DNA of 64,000 bases, from NCBI GenBank assembly GCA_028285445.1, contig JANQPQ010000052.1, forward strand, positions 1-64,000. Direction: 5' to 3'. The notes below the pieces were generated by a model. That model had not been told where the DNA came from, ran no database searches, and worked only from the letters and a program-made list of their open reading frames with translations. The DNA comes from Cyclobacteriaceae bacterium (GTDB taxonomy: Bacteria > Bacteroidota > Bacteroidia > Cytophagales > Cyclobacteriaceae). The position numbers and the translations under genes were made by a program. Positions within the stretch are counted from its first letter, which is position 1; each line of letters begins with the position of its first letter. Below, in pieces: positions 27,101 through 35,079 of the stretch.

Positions 27101-29742
27101 GGCCGCAGCCGCCATACTTAAGCCGTAAGGCGCTTCATTGGTTCTGCTCAAAAGAGCTTGTGGAGGAAATTGAAGGCGATTTACAAGAACAATTTGCTGA
27201 TAATTATGAAGCTCTTGGCCTGCTAAGGGCGAGCTGGATCTACACCTGGACAGTATGTCGGTCTATACGTCCTTACCTAATTAGAAAATCTCAAAATAGA
27301 AACAGACTAAACACTATCACCATGCTAACTAGCTATCTAAAAACCGCCAGGCGCTCCCTTTCGAGGCAAAAGGCTTACACCCTTACGAATATAATAGGAC
27401 TCAGTACTGGCATCATATCAGTGTTTCTAATACTATCCTATGTTAAGGTAGAATCCAGTTATGACCAGCACCATCACGACCATAATAGGATATTTCGGGT
27501 GGTTACAGAGGTAAATATCAAGGGCGATAGGATGCACTTAGCTTCTACCCCGCCGGGGCTGGCGAGGCGTCTTTTGGCTGACTACCCCGCTATTGAGGCG
27601 ACTGTGCGGGTTGGCAGTTTTCTTGGCATCGACAAAAATTTACTCAAAGTCGATAATAAGCAACTTTTTGAAGAAAACGGCTACCTGGCTGATTCCAGTT
27701 TGTTTGAGTTATTAACATTTAATTTCATCCATGGCGATCGCTACACAGCCCTTAATGGGTCTCAGAAGATTGTGCTGTCTGCCGCGCTTAGTGAAAATCT
27801 ATTTGGTGACATCAACCCCGTATCCCAAACCCTTACAATCACCAACAACTACGGTAGCAGCGAATATGAGATAAGCGGAGTTTACGAAGACAAAGATACG
27901 CGGTCGCACTTCAGTCCTGCTTTCATATGCTCCATGAATAGCGGATCAATCGGCAGGTTCATGGCCAACTCAGATGAAATTGCTGGCAACAATTTTCTTT
28001 ACACTTACATCAAGCTTAAAGAACAGACCCAAATAGAAGACATAAAAAAGCAGATACCCAGCTTCATCAGTCGTCATATCGGCGACGCTTTAGCAGAATC
28101 TGGCGTTGAAAAAACACATCATTTTCAAAATGTAGCCGACATCCATCTTCATTCTGATTTAAGAAATGAGGCCGGAGCCACCAGCAATATCAAATACATA
28201 TACATGCTGTTGTCTATTGCTGTATTCATCCTGATAATAGCCTGTGTTAATTTCATTAACCTAGCTACTGCACAGTCGTCACATCGGGTCAGGGAGATTG
28301 GTGTTCGCAAAACTCTGGGAGCGCTAAAAGCGTCATTGGTTTACCAGTTTCTTACCGAAGCAGCATTACTAACGTTGATCTCTATAATTGTTGCAGTGGC
28401 GGGGATATACTTCTTCCTACCCAATTTCAACAATCTAACTGGCACTACACTCACAACAGCCGTCCTTACTAGCTGGAGTCAAATTGGACTGTTAGTTGCC
28501 ATCGCAGTAATTACGAGTTTGCTGGCTGGCGCCTATCCAGCGTTTTACCTCTCTTCAATAAATGCAACTGCAACTGCCAAAAGTAAATCCAGGTCCCAGA
28601 CTTCTGGCTGGCTGAGAAAGGGGCTGGTAACCTTTCAGTTTGCTATTGCTATCGTTCTTATGATCGGCTCCCTGGTAATAGTTCGGCAGTTGGAGTACAT
28701 GAGCAACAAACCCCTGGGTTTTGATATGAGCCGGCAATTGGTAATCCCCTTGCAAAGTGCTGAAGGAATTAGGGCATTCCCCACCCTGAGAGATAGAATA
28801 GAGGGACTGGCTGGTATCACCTCGGTGGCTGGTATTACTTATGCTCCCAGTGAGAACGTGCTCAGCGACAATCTCTATTATGCAGAGGGAGGTACTAGTG
28901 AAGAAGGCATCCGCATTCAACAAAACGACATTGATTTTGGTGTGATTGAAGCACTTGGAATTGCAGTCCTAAATGGAACCACTTTCAGACCCGATATGCC
29001 TGATTTAGGCACCTCCGCAGTGCTCAACGAAACTGCTGTCAAATCTCTTGGATACGAAACAGCAACAGCAGTCGGCAGAAAAATTTATACCACTGAAGAC
29101 TCTCTGGTTGAGATGACCATTATAGGTGTGGTAAAAGACTTCCACTTCTCATCATTACACCGGCCCATCGAATCATACATGTTTGCCATGAGGCCTGGCC
29201 GTGGCATCACCACTATGATTGTACAAGCTGAGTCATCAGATGTCTTCTCTATTATTGAAAACGTACAAACAGCCTGGAACGCCATCATTCCAGACATTCC
29301 CTTTGAATACAACCTACTGAGCGACCAGGTGAGTTATCTCTATAATGACGATCGCAATTTCTCCAAAGTCATTACCACATTCGCGGGAATGGCTATAATC
29401 ATTTGTTGCCTTGGACTTCTTGGCCTGGCGGCCTTTACAGCCGAGCAAAGAACAAGAGAAATAGGTATTCGAAAGGTACTAGGCGCATCGCCCTCCAGCA
29501 TGTTAATAATGCTCAACAAGCAGTTTACCGGCCTTGTCTTGCTGGCATTCGTTATTGCAGCACCAATCGGATGGTATTTAATGACCCAGTGGCTGCAAGG
29601 GTTTGCATTCAAAATAGAAATGGGAATTACAGTACTGGCCCCTTCCCTATTAGCCACAATGATCATCACAGCTTTGGTGGTTAGTTTTCAATCCCTTAAA
29701 GCGGCACTAACCAATCCTGTAAAAACCCTAAGAAACGAATAG
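27097..29742 (+). CDS. FtsX/MacB-type ABC permease with N-terminal permease-prefix domain, probable TTG start
   Basis: This protein is 881 residues from TTG 27097. The prefix spans residues 1 to about 75 (PPYLSRKALHWFCSKELVEE, EGDLQEQF), then TM1 (TLTNIIGLSTGIISVFLIL), a periplasmic domain, FtsX 1 with AQSSHRVREIGVRKTLGALK and FtsX 2 with TAEQRTREIGIRKVLGASPS, ending NPVKTLRNE. An ATG at 27055 is in frame but lies deep inside the PadR gene and encodes a Gly/Gln-rich lead without counterpart. TTG 27097 overlaps the PadR stop as TTGA, matching the ATGA overlap of its paralogue (20846), and gives a matching N-terminus. Internal ATG 27322 marks the prefix/core junction. No ATPase is nearby. Confidence 0.9.
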   Translation: MRPQPPYLSRKALHWFCSKELVEEIEGDLQEQFADNYEALGLLRASWIYTWTVCRSIRPYLIRKSQNRNRLNTITMLTSYLKTARRSLSRQKAYTLTNIIGLSTGIISVFLILSYVKVESSYDQHHHDHNRIFRVVTEVNIKGDRMHLASTPPGLARRLLADYPAIEATVRVGSFLGIDKNLLKVDNKQLFEENGYLADSSLFELLTFNFIHGDRYTALNGSQKIVLSAALSENLFGDINPVSQTLTITNNYGSSEYEISGVYEDKDTRSHFSPAFICSMNSGSIGRFMANSDEIAGNNFLYTYIKLKEQTQIEDIKKQIPSFISRHIGDALAESGVEKTHHFQNVADIHLHSDLRNEAGATSNIKYIYMLLSIAVFILIIACVNFINLATAQSSHRVREIGVRKTLGALKASLVYQFLTEAALLTLISIIVAVAGIYFFLPNFNNLTGTTLTTAVLTSWSQIGLLVAIAVITSLLAGAYPAFYLSSINATATAKSKSRSQTSGWLRKGLVTFQFAIAIVLMIGSLVIVRQLEYMSNKPLGFDMSRQLVIPLQSAEGIRAFPTLRDRIEGLAGITSVAGITYAPSENVLSDNLYYAEGGTSEEGIRIQQNDIDFGVIEALGIAVLNGTTFRPDMPDLGTSAVLNETAVKSLGYETATAVGRKIYTTEDSLVEMTIIGVVKDFHFSSLHRPIESYMFAMRPGRGITTMIVQAESSDVFSIIENVQTAWNAIIPDIPFEYNLLSDQVSYLYNDDRNFSKVITTFAGMAIIICCLGLLGLAAFTAEQRTREIGIRKVLGASPSSMLIMLNKQFTGLVLLAFVIAAPIGWYLMTQWLQGFAFKIEMGITVLAPSLLATMIITALVVSFQSLKAALTNPVKTLRNE

Positions 29743-29767
29743 TGGTTACTTTAATTTGGGATATCGT

Positions 29768-29775
29768 TAAATTTG
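29768..29775 (+). promoter_or_regulatory. Bacteroidota-type -7 element (TAAATTTG) for the M28 peptidase gene
   Basis: TAAATTTG is an exact TAnnTTTG match 39 bases before ATG 29814. The -33 region reads GGTTA and is weak. The spacing to the start is reasonable for this phylum. Confidence 0.45.
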
Positions 29776-29813
29776 GAAACATTAAGTATCCATCATCCTA
29801 AATCTATAACCTT

Positions 29814-31361
29814 ATGAAATCATTGCTACGAGTAATTGCCATCGTGCTAATTGCTGCAAGTTCCGGGTTTGGTCAAAGCCAAAATCAGGTCGTTGCAGAT
29901 ATCCTAAAAGAAGCAAACGAAAACTCTCAATTGGAAGTGCTGGCGCATGAGTTGATGGATGTTGTGGGACCACGATTAGTTGGTACTCCCCAGATGAAGA
30001 TCGCCCATGATTGGGCCGTAGCTAAATACCAAAGTTGGGGGATTACGGCCAGAAATGAGCAGTGGGGAGAGTGGCGAGGCTGGGAAAGAGGCATCACCCA
30101 TGTTGATTTAGTAAAACCTCGTGTGGTTAGTTTAAATGCAATGCAACTGGCATGGAGTCCCAGTACTTCAAAGAAAGGAATAACCACTGGGTTAGTGGTA
30201 TTTCCGGAGTTTGCCGATTCATTAGCCTTTAGAAATTGGCTGCCAAATGTTAAAGGAAAATTCGTGATGGTGTCTATGCCGCAACCTACTGGCAGGCCAG
30301 ACTATAACTGGGAAGAATTCGCTACGGAGGAATCCCTTGAAAAAATGAAGGAGGATAGAAACAACCAAAGGCAGGCCTGGAACGCTAATATTAGCAATAC
30401 CGGCTATAACAGCAGAACTATCCTTGCCCCTCTTGAGGAAGCTGGGGCTGTGGGTATCATCTCTTCCCGCTGGTCCAGCGGCTTTGGAGCAAATAAGATT
30501 TTTAGTGCCCGCACAGAGAAGATCCCTAATGTTGACATGTCGATGGAAGACTACGGTATGCTTTATCGGCTGGTGCAATACGGCGACAATCCTGAAATCA
30601 AGGTTGTAGCAGAGTCAAAGGAGCTCGGCCGGGTACCCACTTTTAACACCATTGCGGAGATTAAAGGAACTGAAAAGCCAGACGAGTATATAATACTTTC
30701 TGCACATTTCGATTCGTGGGATGGTGGCACCGGGGCTACAGATAATGGCACAGGCACATTAACCATGATGGAGGCGGTGCGGATTCTGAAAAAGGTTTAC
30801 CCCAATCCCAAAAGAACCATTTTGGTTGGGCTCTGGGGCAGCGAGGAACAGGGTTTGAATGGCTCACGAGCTTTTGTTGAAGACAATCCGGACATAGTCG
30901 ATGGAGTTCAGGCACTGTTTAACCAGGATAATGGTACAGGTAGGGTTGTTAGACTTTCTGGGCAAGGTTTTCTTCATGCCTATGACTATCTCGGTCGTTG
31001 GCTGGAAGCGGTTCCTAAGGAAATAACTCAACATATTGAAACTACCTTTCCGGGTGTACCGGGGGGTGGAGGCTCCGATTACGCATCATTTGTAGCAGCC
31101 GGCGCGCCAGCATTCTCGTTGAGTTCCTTAAGCTGGTCATACTGGAACTACACCTGGCATACCAATCTCGATACTTATGACAAGATTGTTTTTGATGACG
31201 TTCGCAGCAACGCCATATTGACTGCTATTCTAACCTATATGGCCAGTGAAGATCCCGAGAAGACATCCCGTGACAGGAGCGTATTACCGTTAAACCCTAG
31301 AACCGGGGCCCAAAGAACGTGGCCAAATCAAAGAAAGGCTAACCGCAACGGCGGTCTATAA
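29814..31361 (+). CDS. M28 family metallopeptidase (secreted, carboxypeptidase Q/PGCP-like)
   Basis: This 515-residue exported peptidase has a signal peptide (ending SSGFGQ, about residue 21). The two-zinc M28 site is complete: His298 (SAHFDSWD), Asp310 (GATDNGTG), the Glu344-Glu345 pair (WGSEEQGLNGS, with Glu344 as base), Asp372 (FNQDNGTG) and His449 (WHTNLDTYDKI). The N-terminal part and the inserted protease-associated-like region around residues 130-280 fit the PGCP/carboxypeptidase Q layout. It probably cleaves dipeptides or N-terminal residues in the periplasm or outside the cell. The tail (about 490-515, RTGAQRTWPNQRKANRNGG) is basic and low-complexity. It faces the M19-like gene, three bases apart. 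Confidence 0.93.
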   Translation: MKSLLRVIAIVLIAASSGFGQSQNQVVADILKEANENSQLEVLAHELMDVVGPRLVGTPQMKIAHDWAVAKYQSWGITARNEQWGEWRGWERGITHVDLVKPRVVSLNAMQLAWSPSTSKKGITTGLVVFPEFADSLAFRNWLPNVKGKFVMVSMPQPTGRPDYNWEEFATEESLEKMKEDRNNQRQAWNANISNTGYNSRTILAPLEEAGAVGIISSRWSSGFGANKIFSARTEKIPNVDMSMEDYGMLYRLVQYGDNPEIKVVAESKELGRVPTFNTIAEIKGTEKPDEYIILSAHFDSWDGGTGATDNGTGTLTMMEAVRILKKVYPNPKRTILVGLWGSEEQGLNGSRAFVEDNPDIVDGVQALFNQDNGTGRVVRLSGQGFLHAYDYLGRWLEAVPKEITQHIETTFPGVPGGGGSDYASFVAAGAPAFSLSSLSWSYWNYTWHTNLDTYDKIVFDDVRSNAILTAILTYMASEDPEKTSRDRSVLPLNPRTGAQRTWPNQRKANRNGGL

Positions 31362-31364
31362 TCG

Positions 31365-32993
31365 CTAGAAATTATTCTTTACGAATTGGAGGGCATTTGC
31401 AAAACAGATGCCCTCCACTACTTCGTCTTTATCGTTATTTCCAGTAAGGAAGTACTTATCCGATAGCCCCTTATCGATTATCTCGGTCTGAATACTATCC
31501 GCCAGATCATTCCTAAACTTGTCAAAATCAAGAGACGTAGCATACTTATTAGTTGGATCAATATAGCCTTCGAAGTCTGTTCCGATAGTGAGTATTTGCC
31601 ACACCTTTGGCTTATCGGCAGCGGCGATACTTGTTGCATTCACCACCGCATCAAGAATTCCCTTAAGCGTTGCCCATAGTAGGAGCTTGCTATCAGGGTT
31701 ATCGTGTTTCTGCTGACCCAAAATTCTTTGATCAAAACAGAGGCCAAGCAAACCACCGGTGTTAACAATCATTTCTACATCCTCGTCACAGACATTGATA
31801 TTCCAGGCATTGAAGCCATCGATTTCCCAGTCGTCGGTTTCATTATCATAATTTGCTTCAAAATCTGCTAAAGATTTTACTCCGGAATAGGCCACATGGC
31901 TGGCGATAACAGGGATTACGTCTCCCTTTTGCATGCAAGGCTTAATAATCTCCTCATAATATTGCTTCCGGGAAGTGGCACTGGTGTGCTTAAGATCAAG
32001 TAATATTCTTCTTCCAAGTGTATCATCACGGGTGTTATCATCTGTCAAGCTCAGAAGAAGTCGTGCCGCCTGCCTTCCCAAGTCATTAAATGGCCCATTC
32101 ATGGCCTGGCTTTGATCTGTAAGCAGCGAAGCTGATTTTATGATGCTATGAGCATGACCGCACAACCCATTATCAAAATGATGTGCAAACGTGACGAAAA
32201 AAACCGGATACTCCCACCCTTTCATTTCCTTAATGCGATCTAGTACTTTATCCAGATTGTTGTCAGTACCAAGCGCATGCATCCCTTCTACCGTCAACAC
32301 GAATGACATTTTGCTGGCGTCCAGGGTTTGCTGAATATCATTGGCTGTTTTTGCCACCACATAAGTTCCGGTGGCTTCCAGAGATTTCGGGTGCTTTCGA
32401 CGTTTCTTCTTCTTATTGGCAAATATGTTCTTAATGAAAGGGATAAGAATGAAGTTTCGAGTTTCCTCTGCGCTTTTTGAGACCAGGAAATCGTATTCCC
32501 TCTTCAGTTCTTCATAGTAATCATAGGCTGCAGATTGAAAATAGTTTATCCTTCTGATAGGCATTTTCATAAGCACTGCCTGGAAGTAGTCCTTAAGCGT
32601 GGTGTCACCACCAGTTACTTCCTGACTAAGGTCGCTGAAGGTGTTGCCAATTTCACCCTCCACAAAGTCTTCTGGCTTCATTTCAGCCACTTCATTGACT
32701 GCCTTTTTGATAAGGCTCTTGCTGTTGCTATTACCGCCAAAGAAACCTTTCTCCATTGGATACAACGAAGCAAAAACCAGGTGAGCCCCGGAATTCCATT
32801 GCTTTACAGGATCGCATTGGGAGTAGGTAAAAGCTCGCTTCCCAGCTTCCTGATGCTTGAAATTAGACAGGACAACCGTCCATGGATTGTAGCGAGCTCT
32901 TCTTTTGGCCTTCTTCTCAAAACGAGTATCTCTCATCCAATGGAAGGCTCTACTGTGGGGGTGACAATGCAGGTCGGCATATTTGTTAGCCAT
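31365..32993 (-). CDS. M19 membrane-dipeptidase-like amidohydrolase (cytoplasmic, enlarged)
   Basis: This 542-residue protein belongs to the metal-dependent amidohydrolases and resembles renal/membrane dipeptidases. Visible ligands are the HxH in YADLHCHPHS (N-terminus), the bridging Glu in LTVEGMHALGTDN (about residue 233), His in VIASHVAYSGVKSL and the Asp in TIGTDFEGYIDP. It is larger than typical M19 enzymes (350-400 residues) because of an N-terminal insertion of about 100 residues with a basic KKKKRRKHPKS loop (about 195-205). There is no signal peptide, so it is probably cytoplasmic, unlike the exported M28 it converges on. It likely hydrolyses dipeptides or a related amide. Confidence 0.82.
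   Translation of the reverse strand: MANKYADLHCHPHSRAFHWMRDTRFEKKAKRRARYNPWTVVLSNFKHQEAGKRAFTYSQCDPVKQWNSGAHLVFASLYPMEKGFFGGNSNSKSLIKKAVNEVAEMKPEDFVEGEIGNTFSDLSQEVTGGDTTLKDYFQAVLMKMPIRRINYFQSAAYDYYEELKREYDFLVSKSAEETRNFILIPFIKNIFANKKKKRRKHPKSLEATGTYVVAKTANDIQQTLDASKMSFVLTVEGMHALGTDNNLDKVLDRIKEMKGWEYPVFFVTFAHHFDNGLCGHAHSIIKSASLLTDQSQAMNGPFNDLGRQAARLLLSLTDDNTRDDTLGRRILLDLKHTSATSRKQYYEEIIKPCMQKGDVIPVIASHVAYSGVKSLADFEANYDNETDDWEIDGFNAWNINVCDEDVEMIVNTGGLLGLCFDQRILGQQKHDNPDSKLLLWATLKGILDAVVNATSIAAADKPKVWQILTIGTDFEGYIDPTNKYATSLDFDKFRNDLADSIQTEIIDKGLSDKYFLTGNNDKDEVVEGICFANALQFVKNNF
31388..31416. terminator. strong hairpin inside the last codons of the M19-like gene, possible convergent terminator
   Basis: GGAGGGCATTTG (31388-31399) and CAGATGCCCTCC (31405-31416) form a 12-bp stem with one G-T wobble around a 5-base loop. 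It lies past the M28 stop (31361) and within the 3' end of the convergent M19 gene. No U-tract follows on either strand, so a classical intrinsic terminator is not proven; it may help stop opposing transcripts or stabilise 3' ends. Confidence 0.35.
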
Positions 32994-33171
32994 GACAATA
33001 AGAGTTTAGTAAGGGTTTTAGAAGAGTTTTAGTGATGAACTATTAAACAGTAAATCTGACGCAAGCAACAGTGTCAATAAATATAGCATTATCGAGGAGT
33101 ATTATGCTGGAGCACATACGTATTTACCACATTGATAAATAAGTAGATATACGTAGAATTTTCCCACTCAA

Positions 33172-33203
33172 TAAAAAAAGGCCGGACTTACGAAGGCCGG
33201 CCT
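33172..33203 (-). terminator. rho-independent terminator downstream of the YciI-like gene
   Basis: AGGCCGG (33179-33185) pairs with CCGGCCT (33197-33203), followed on the minus strand by a run of U (A-tract 33172-33178). It lies 22 bases past the YciI-like stop codon, so it ends that transcript. Confidence 0.85.
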
Positions 33204-33225
33204 ACATTATTAACCATTTACCCGT

Positions 33226-33558
33226 CTACATAGGGAGGCACTCGCGTACCTCGATACTACTAGTAGGGTTTTGTAACGCCGGGCAATCTTTAGATAAAGC
33301 AATAGCATCACCTAATGAATCGGCATTTACAATCAGGTAGCCACCAACATTAACATTCCCCTCTTCGTGTCTACTACCTGACTCCCCACCACCGGTAACA
33401 ACGCTACCTTCGCTGGCAAACGGCAAGCCATCAACAAATTTGTCTCCTAAGCCTCCCATATAAGCGCCCCACTTCTGCATATGCTCTTCCCTTTCAGCGT
33501 CAGACAAATTAGCCATTGGCTCACCTTCATTTCGAATTAATAACATGTACTTACTCAT
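33226..33558 (-). CDS. YciI/DGPF-type dimeric alpha/beta-barrel protein
   Basis: This 110-residue protein opens with MSKYMLLIRNEGEPMANLS and carries the YCII-related features: a helix before a Gly-rich loop (GGLGDKFVDGLPFASEG), the strand GNVNVGGYLIVNADSLGDAI and the closing SIEVRECLPM. YciI-fold proteins are dimeric ferredoxin-like barrels; many have unknown function, and some act as decarboxylating or dehydrochlorinating enzymes. It is single, with its own strong terminator, and 91 bases downstream of the next small secreted protein. No sigma-factor gene accompanies it, unlike the YciI/ECF pairs of other bacteria. Confidence 0.82.
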   Translation of the reverse strand: MSKYMLLIRNEGEPMANLSDAEREEHMQKWGAYMGGLGDKFVDGLPFASEGSVVTGGGESGSRHEEGNVNVGGYLIVNADSLGDAIALSKDCPALQNPTSSIEVRECLPM

Positions 33559-33649
33559 TTCTTCTTTTTTTAAGTTTTAACAATAGAGAGTTAAGAGTAA
33601 GACGATTGATTGCCCCAGGTATGGACACTTTACCAGCAGACTAAATCTG

Positions 33650-34123
33650 CTATTTAGTAAGAAAGAAGTTATCATCAGGGCTGCAGGCAATTAGCCTGGA
33701 GTCCGAAAGTGACTGCACCCTCTTATCATGAGGGAAACCCGGCATTTGCCCCATGGCAAAGAACTTCATCTTATCTGGAAATTTTATGACGAACATGGCA
33801 TCCCAAAGTATCTGTTGAGGCGGCCCAACAACTACATACAAAGGCTTACCATACCAAACTACTTCTGCCCCTACTTTCTCTGCGAAGCCAGTGGACTCCT
33901 CTACGTATTGATTGTATAACTCGCGGCCGCTAATGTCCCTCCCCTCTACCTTCTCCTTAAATTTGATAAAGTTTACCATAAGCAAGGTTTGGTCATCAGG
34001 GAATTGAGAGAAAGCCTGGAATTGCTCCGGTGTAGCATTTAGAGTTGGTATCGTTTGGGCTTTAACCAAACTATACATTGCTAGTATACACGTGGTGGAT
34101 AATAAGAAAAGCGATTTCTTCAT
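33650..34123 (-). CDS. secreted DUF1330-like (dimeric alpha/beta-barrel) protein
   Basis: This 157-residue protein begins at ATG 34123 (an ATG... frame from 34147 adds only MFTKTKLE, without a better start) and has a signal peptide (KKSLFLLSTTCILAMYSLVKAQ region, about 22 residues). The remainder resembles DUF1330: MVNFIKFKEKVEGRDISGRE, then LYNQYVEESTGFAEKVGAEV and VWYGKPLYVVVGP. DUF1330 proteins are ferredoxin-like dimers of unknown function and are usually cytoplasmic, so the signal peptide is unusual. It stands next to the YciI-like gene, another protein of the same general fold, but its role is unknown. Confidence 0.65.
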   Translation of the reverse strand: MKKSLFLLSTTCILAMYSLVKAQTIPTLNATPEQFQAFSQFPDDQTLLMVNFIKFKEKVEGRDISGRELYNQYVEESTGFAEKVGAEVVWYGKPLYVVVGPPQQILWDAMFVIKFPDKMKFFAMGQMPGFPHDKRVQSLSDSRLIACSPDDNFFLTK

Positions 34124-34245
34124 TTCGAGCTTCGTTTTGGTGAACAATTAAATTCACTAGCAAAAACAAGCAATTCTACGCTTTGGCTGCTTCTAGCTGG
34201 GTATTAGGGATGTAGAACTAGATGCTGGGATGAATGTCAATTCAT

Positions 34246-35046
34246 TTAGGAATCCCCTGTTCGTACATCCCAGAGTTTTCTGAATTGAGGCAGGTGCTTA
34301 CGGGAAACGGTAACTTTCATTGGCACGTCTGCTAGCGTTAGCGAATAACCTTGACTATTGCCCTCACTGGACTCTACAGCCTCAAGGTTTACAATGAAAG
34401 ATCGATGGCAGCGAAACAAAGGATAGCTGAGTTGTTTTTCAAAACTTGTTAGGCTGCCCCGCAGTAGTTTCTTTTTGACACCATTCTCCGTACGATAAAA
34501 TACGGTAGTATAGTTGTCCTCACTTTTAAGTAACACCAGCCTTTCAGTTTCCAGCAGCAATGAGTCGCTATTGCTTTGCGAAGACAGAGCCACCTTGTTA
34601 CGGCTACCACCGCGGAACGACATCAGAAGAAAAAGAACTAACAACGGAAAAATGCCAATCGCGAAAGATCTTGAAAGTGTAACCAGAAACTCCGACCAGT
34701 TCAGGTAGTTAAAGTCTAGCCACGCATTTTTCACCACGAAGACAATAGTGCCCCCGATAAGCAATTGAAGGGTATACCAAGAAGTGACTACAATCGTGTT
34801 ATGCGTTTTGATAATGGCTTGATACAGGGGTTGAATAAAAACTTCAGCCAAATAGAATATCAGCCCTCCGACCAGGGCATAGTTTATGGTTCTAATTGTG
34901 CCCAACACGGTAAATCCATGCCTCACTACTTTGAAAGGTTGAAGAAGGTAAAGTATCAAAAACGACATCAAGGCAACAATTAGAGCTGCCTGCAACTTTG
35001 AGCGATGGTCGTCCAGGTAGGCTACATTGAGTCGGATTCTTACCAT
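34246..35046 (-). CDS. membrane-anchored LytTR transcriptional regulator
   Basis: This 266-residue protein has four predicted membrane helices in the first ~155 residues (AALIVALMSFLILYLLQPF, NYALVGGLIFYLAEVFI, LQLLIGGTIVFVVKNAWL, FAIGIFPLLVLFLLMSF). A LytTR DNA-binding domain follows at about 165-262 (LLKSEDNYTTVFYRTENGVK; SYPLFRCHRSFIVNLEAVES; MKVTVSRKHLPQFRKLW). LytTR domains normally follow a receiver; a direct membrane anchor instead implies signal input at the membrane, with DNA bound nearby. It lies 33 bases downstream of the acylase gene and is the last gene of this run, so it probably regulates the operon in cis or responds to its activity. No response-regulator receiver or sensor kinase is nearby. 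Confidence 0.88.
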   Translation of the reverse strand: MVRIRLNVAYLDDHRSKLQAALIVALMSFLILYLLQPFKVVRHGFTVLGTIRTINYALVGGLIFYLAEVFIQPLYQAIIKTHNTIVVTSWYTLQLLIGGTIVFVVKNAWLDFNYLNWSEFLVTLSRSFAIGIFPLLVLFLLMSFRGGSRNKVALSSQSNSDSLLLETERLVLLKSEDNYTTVFYRTENGVKKKLLRGSLTSFEKQLSYPLFRCHRSFIVNLEAVESSEGNSQGYSLTLADVPMKVTVSRKHLPQFRKLWDVRTGDS

Positions 35047-35079
35047 GAATGCTCCCTATCTAGTCTACCAAATACTACG

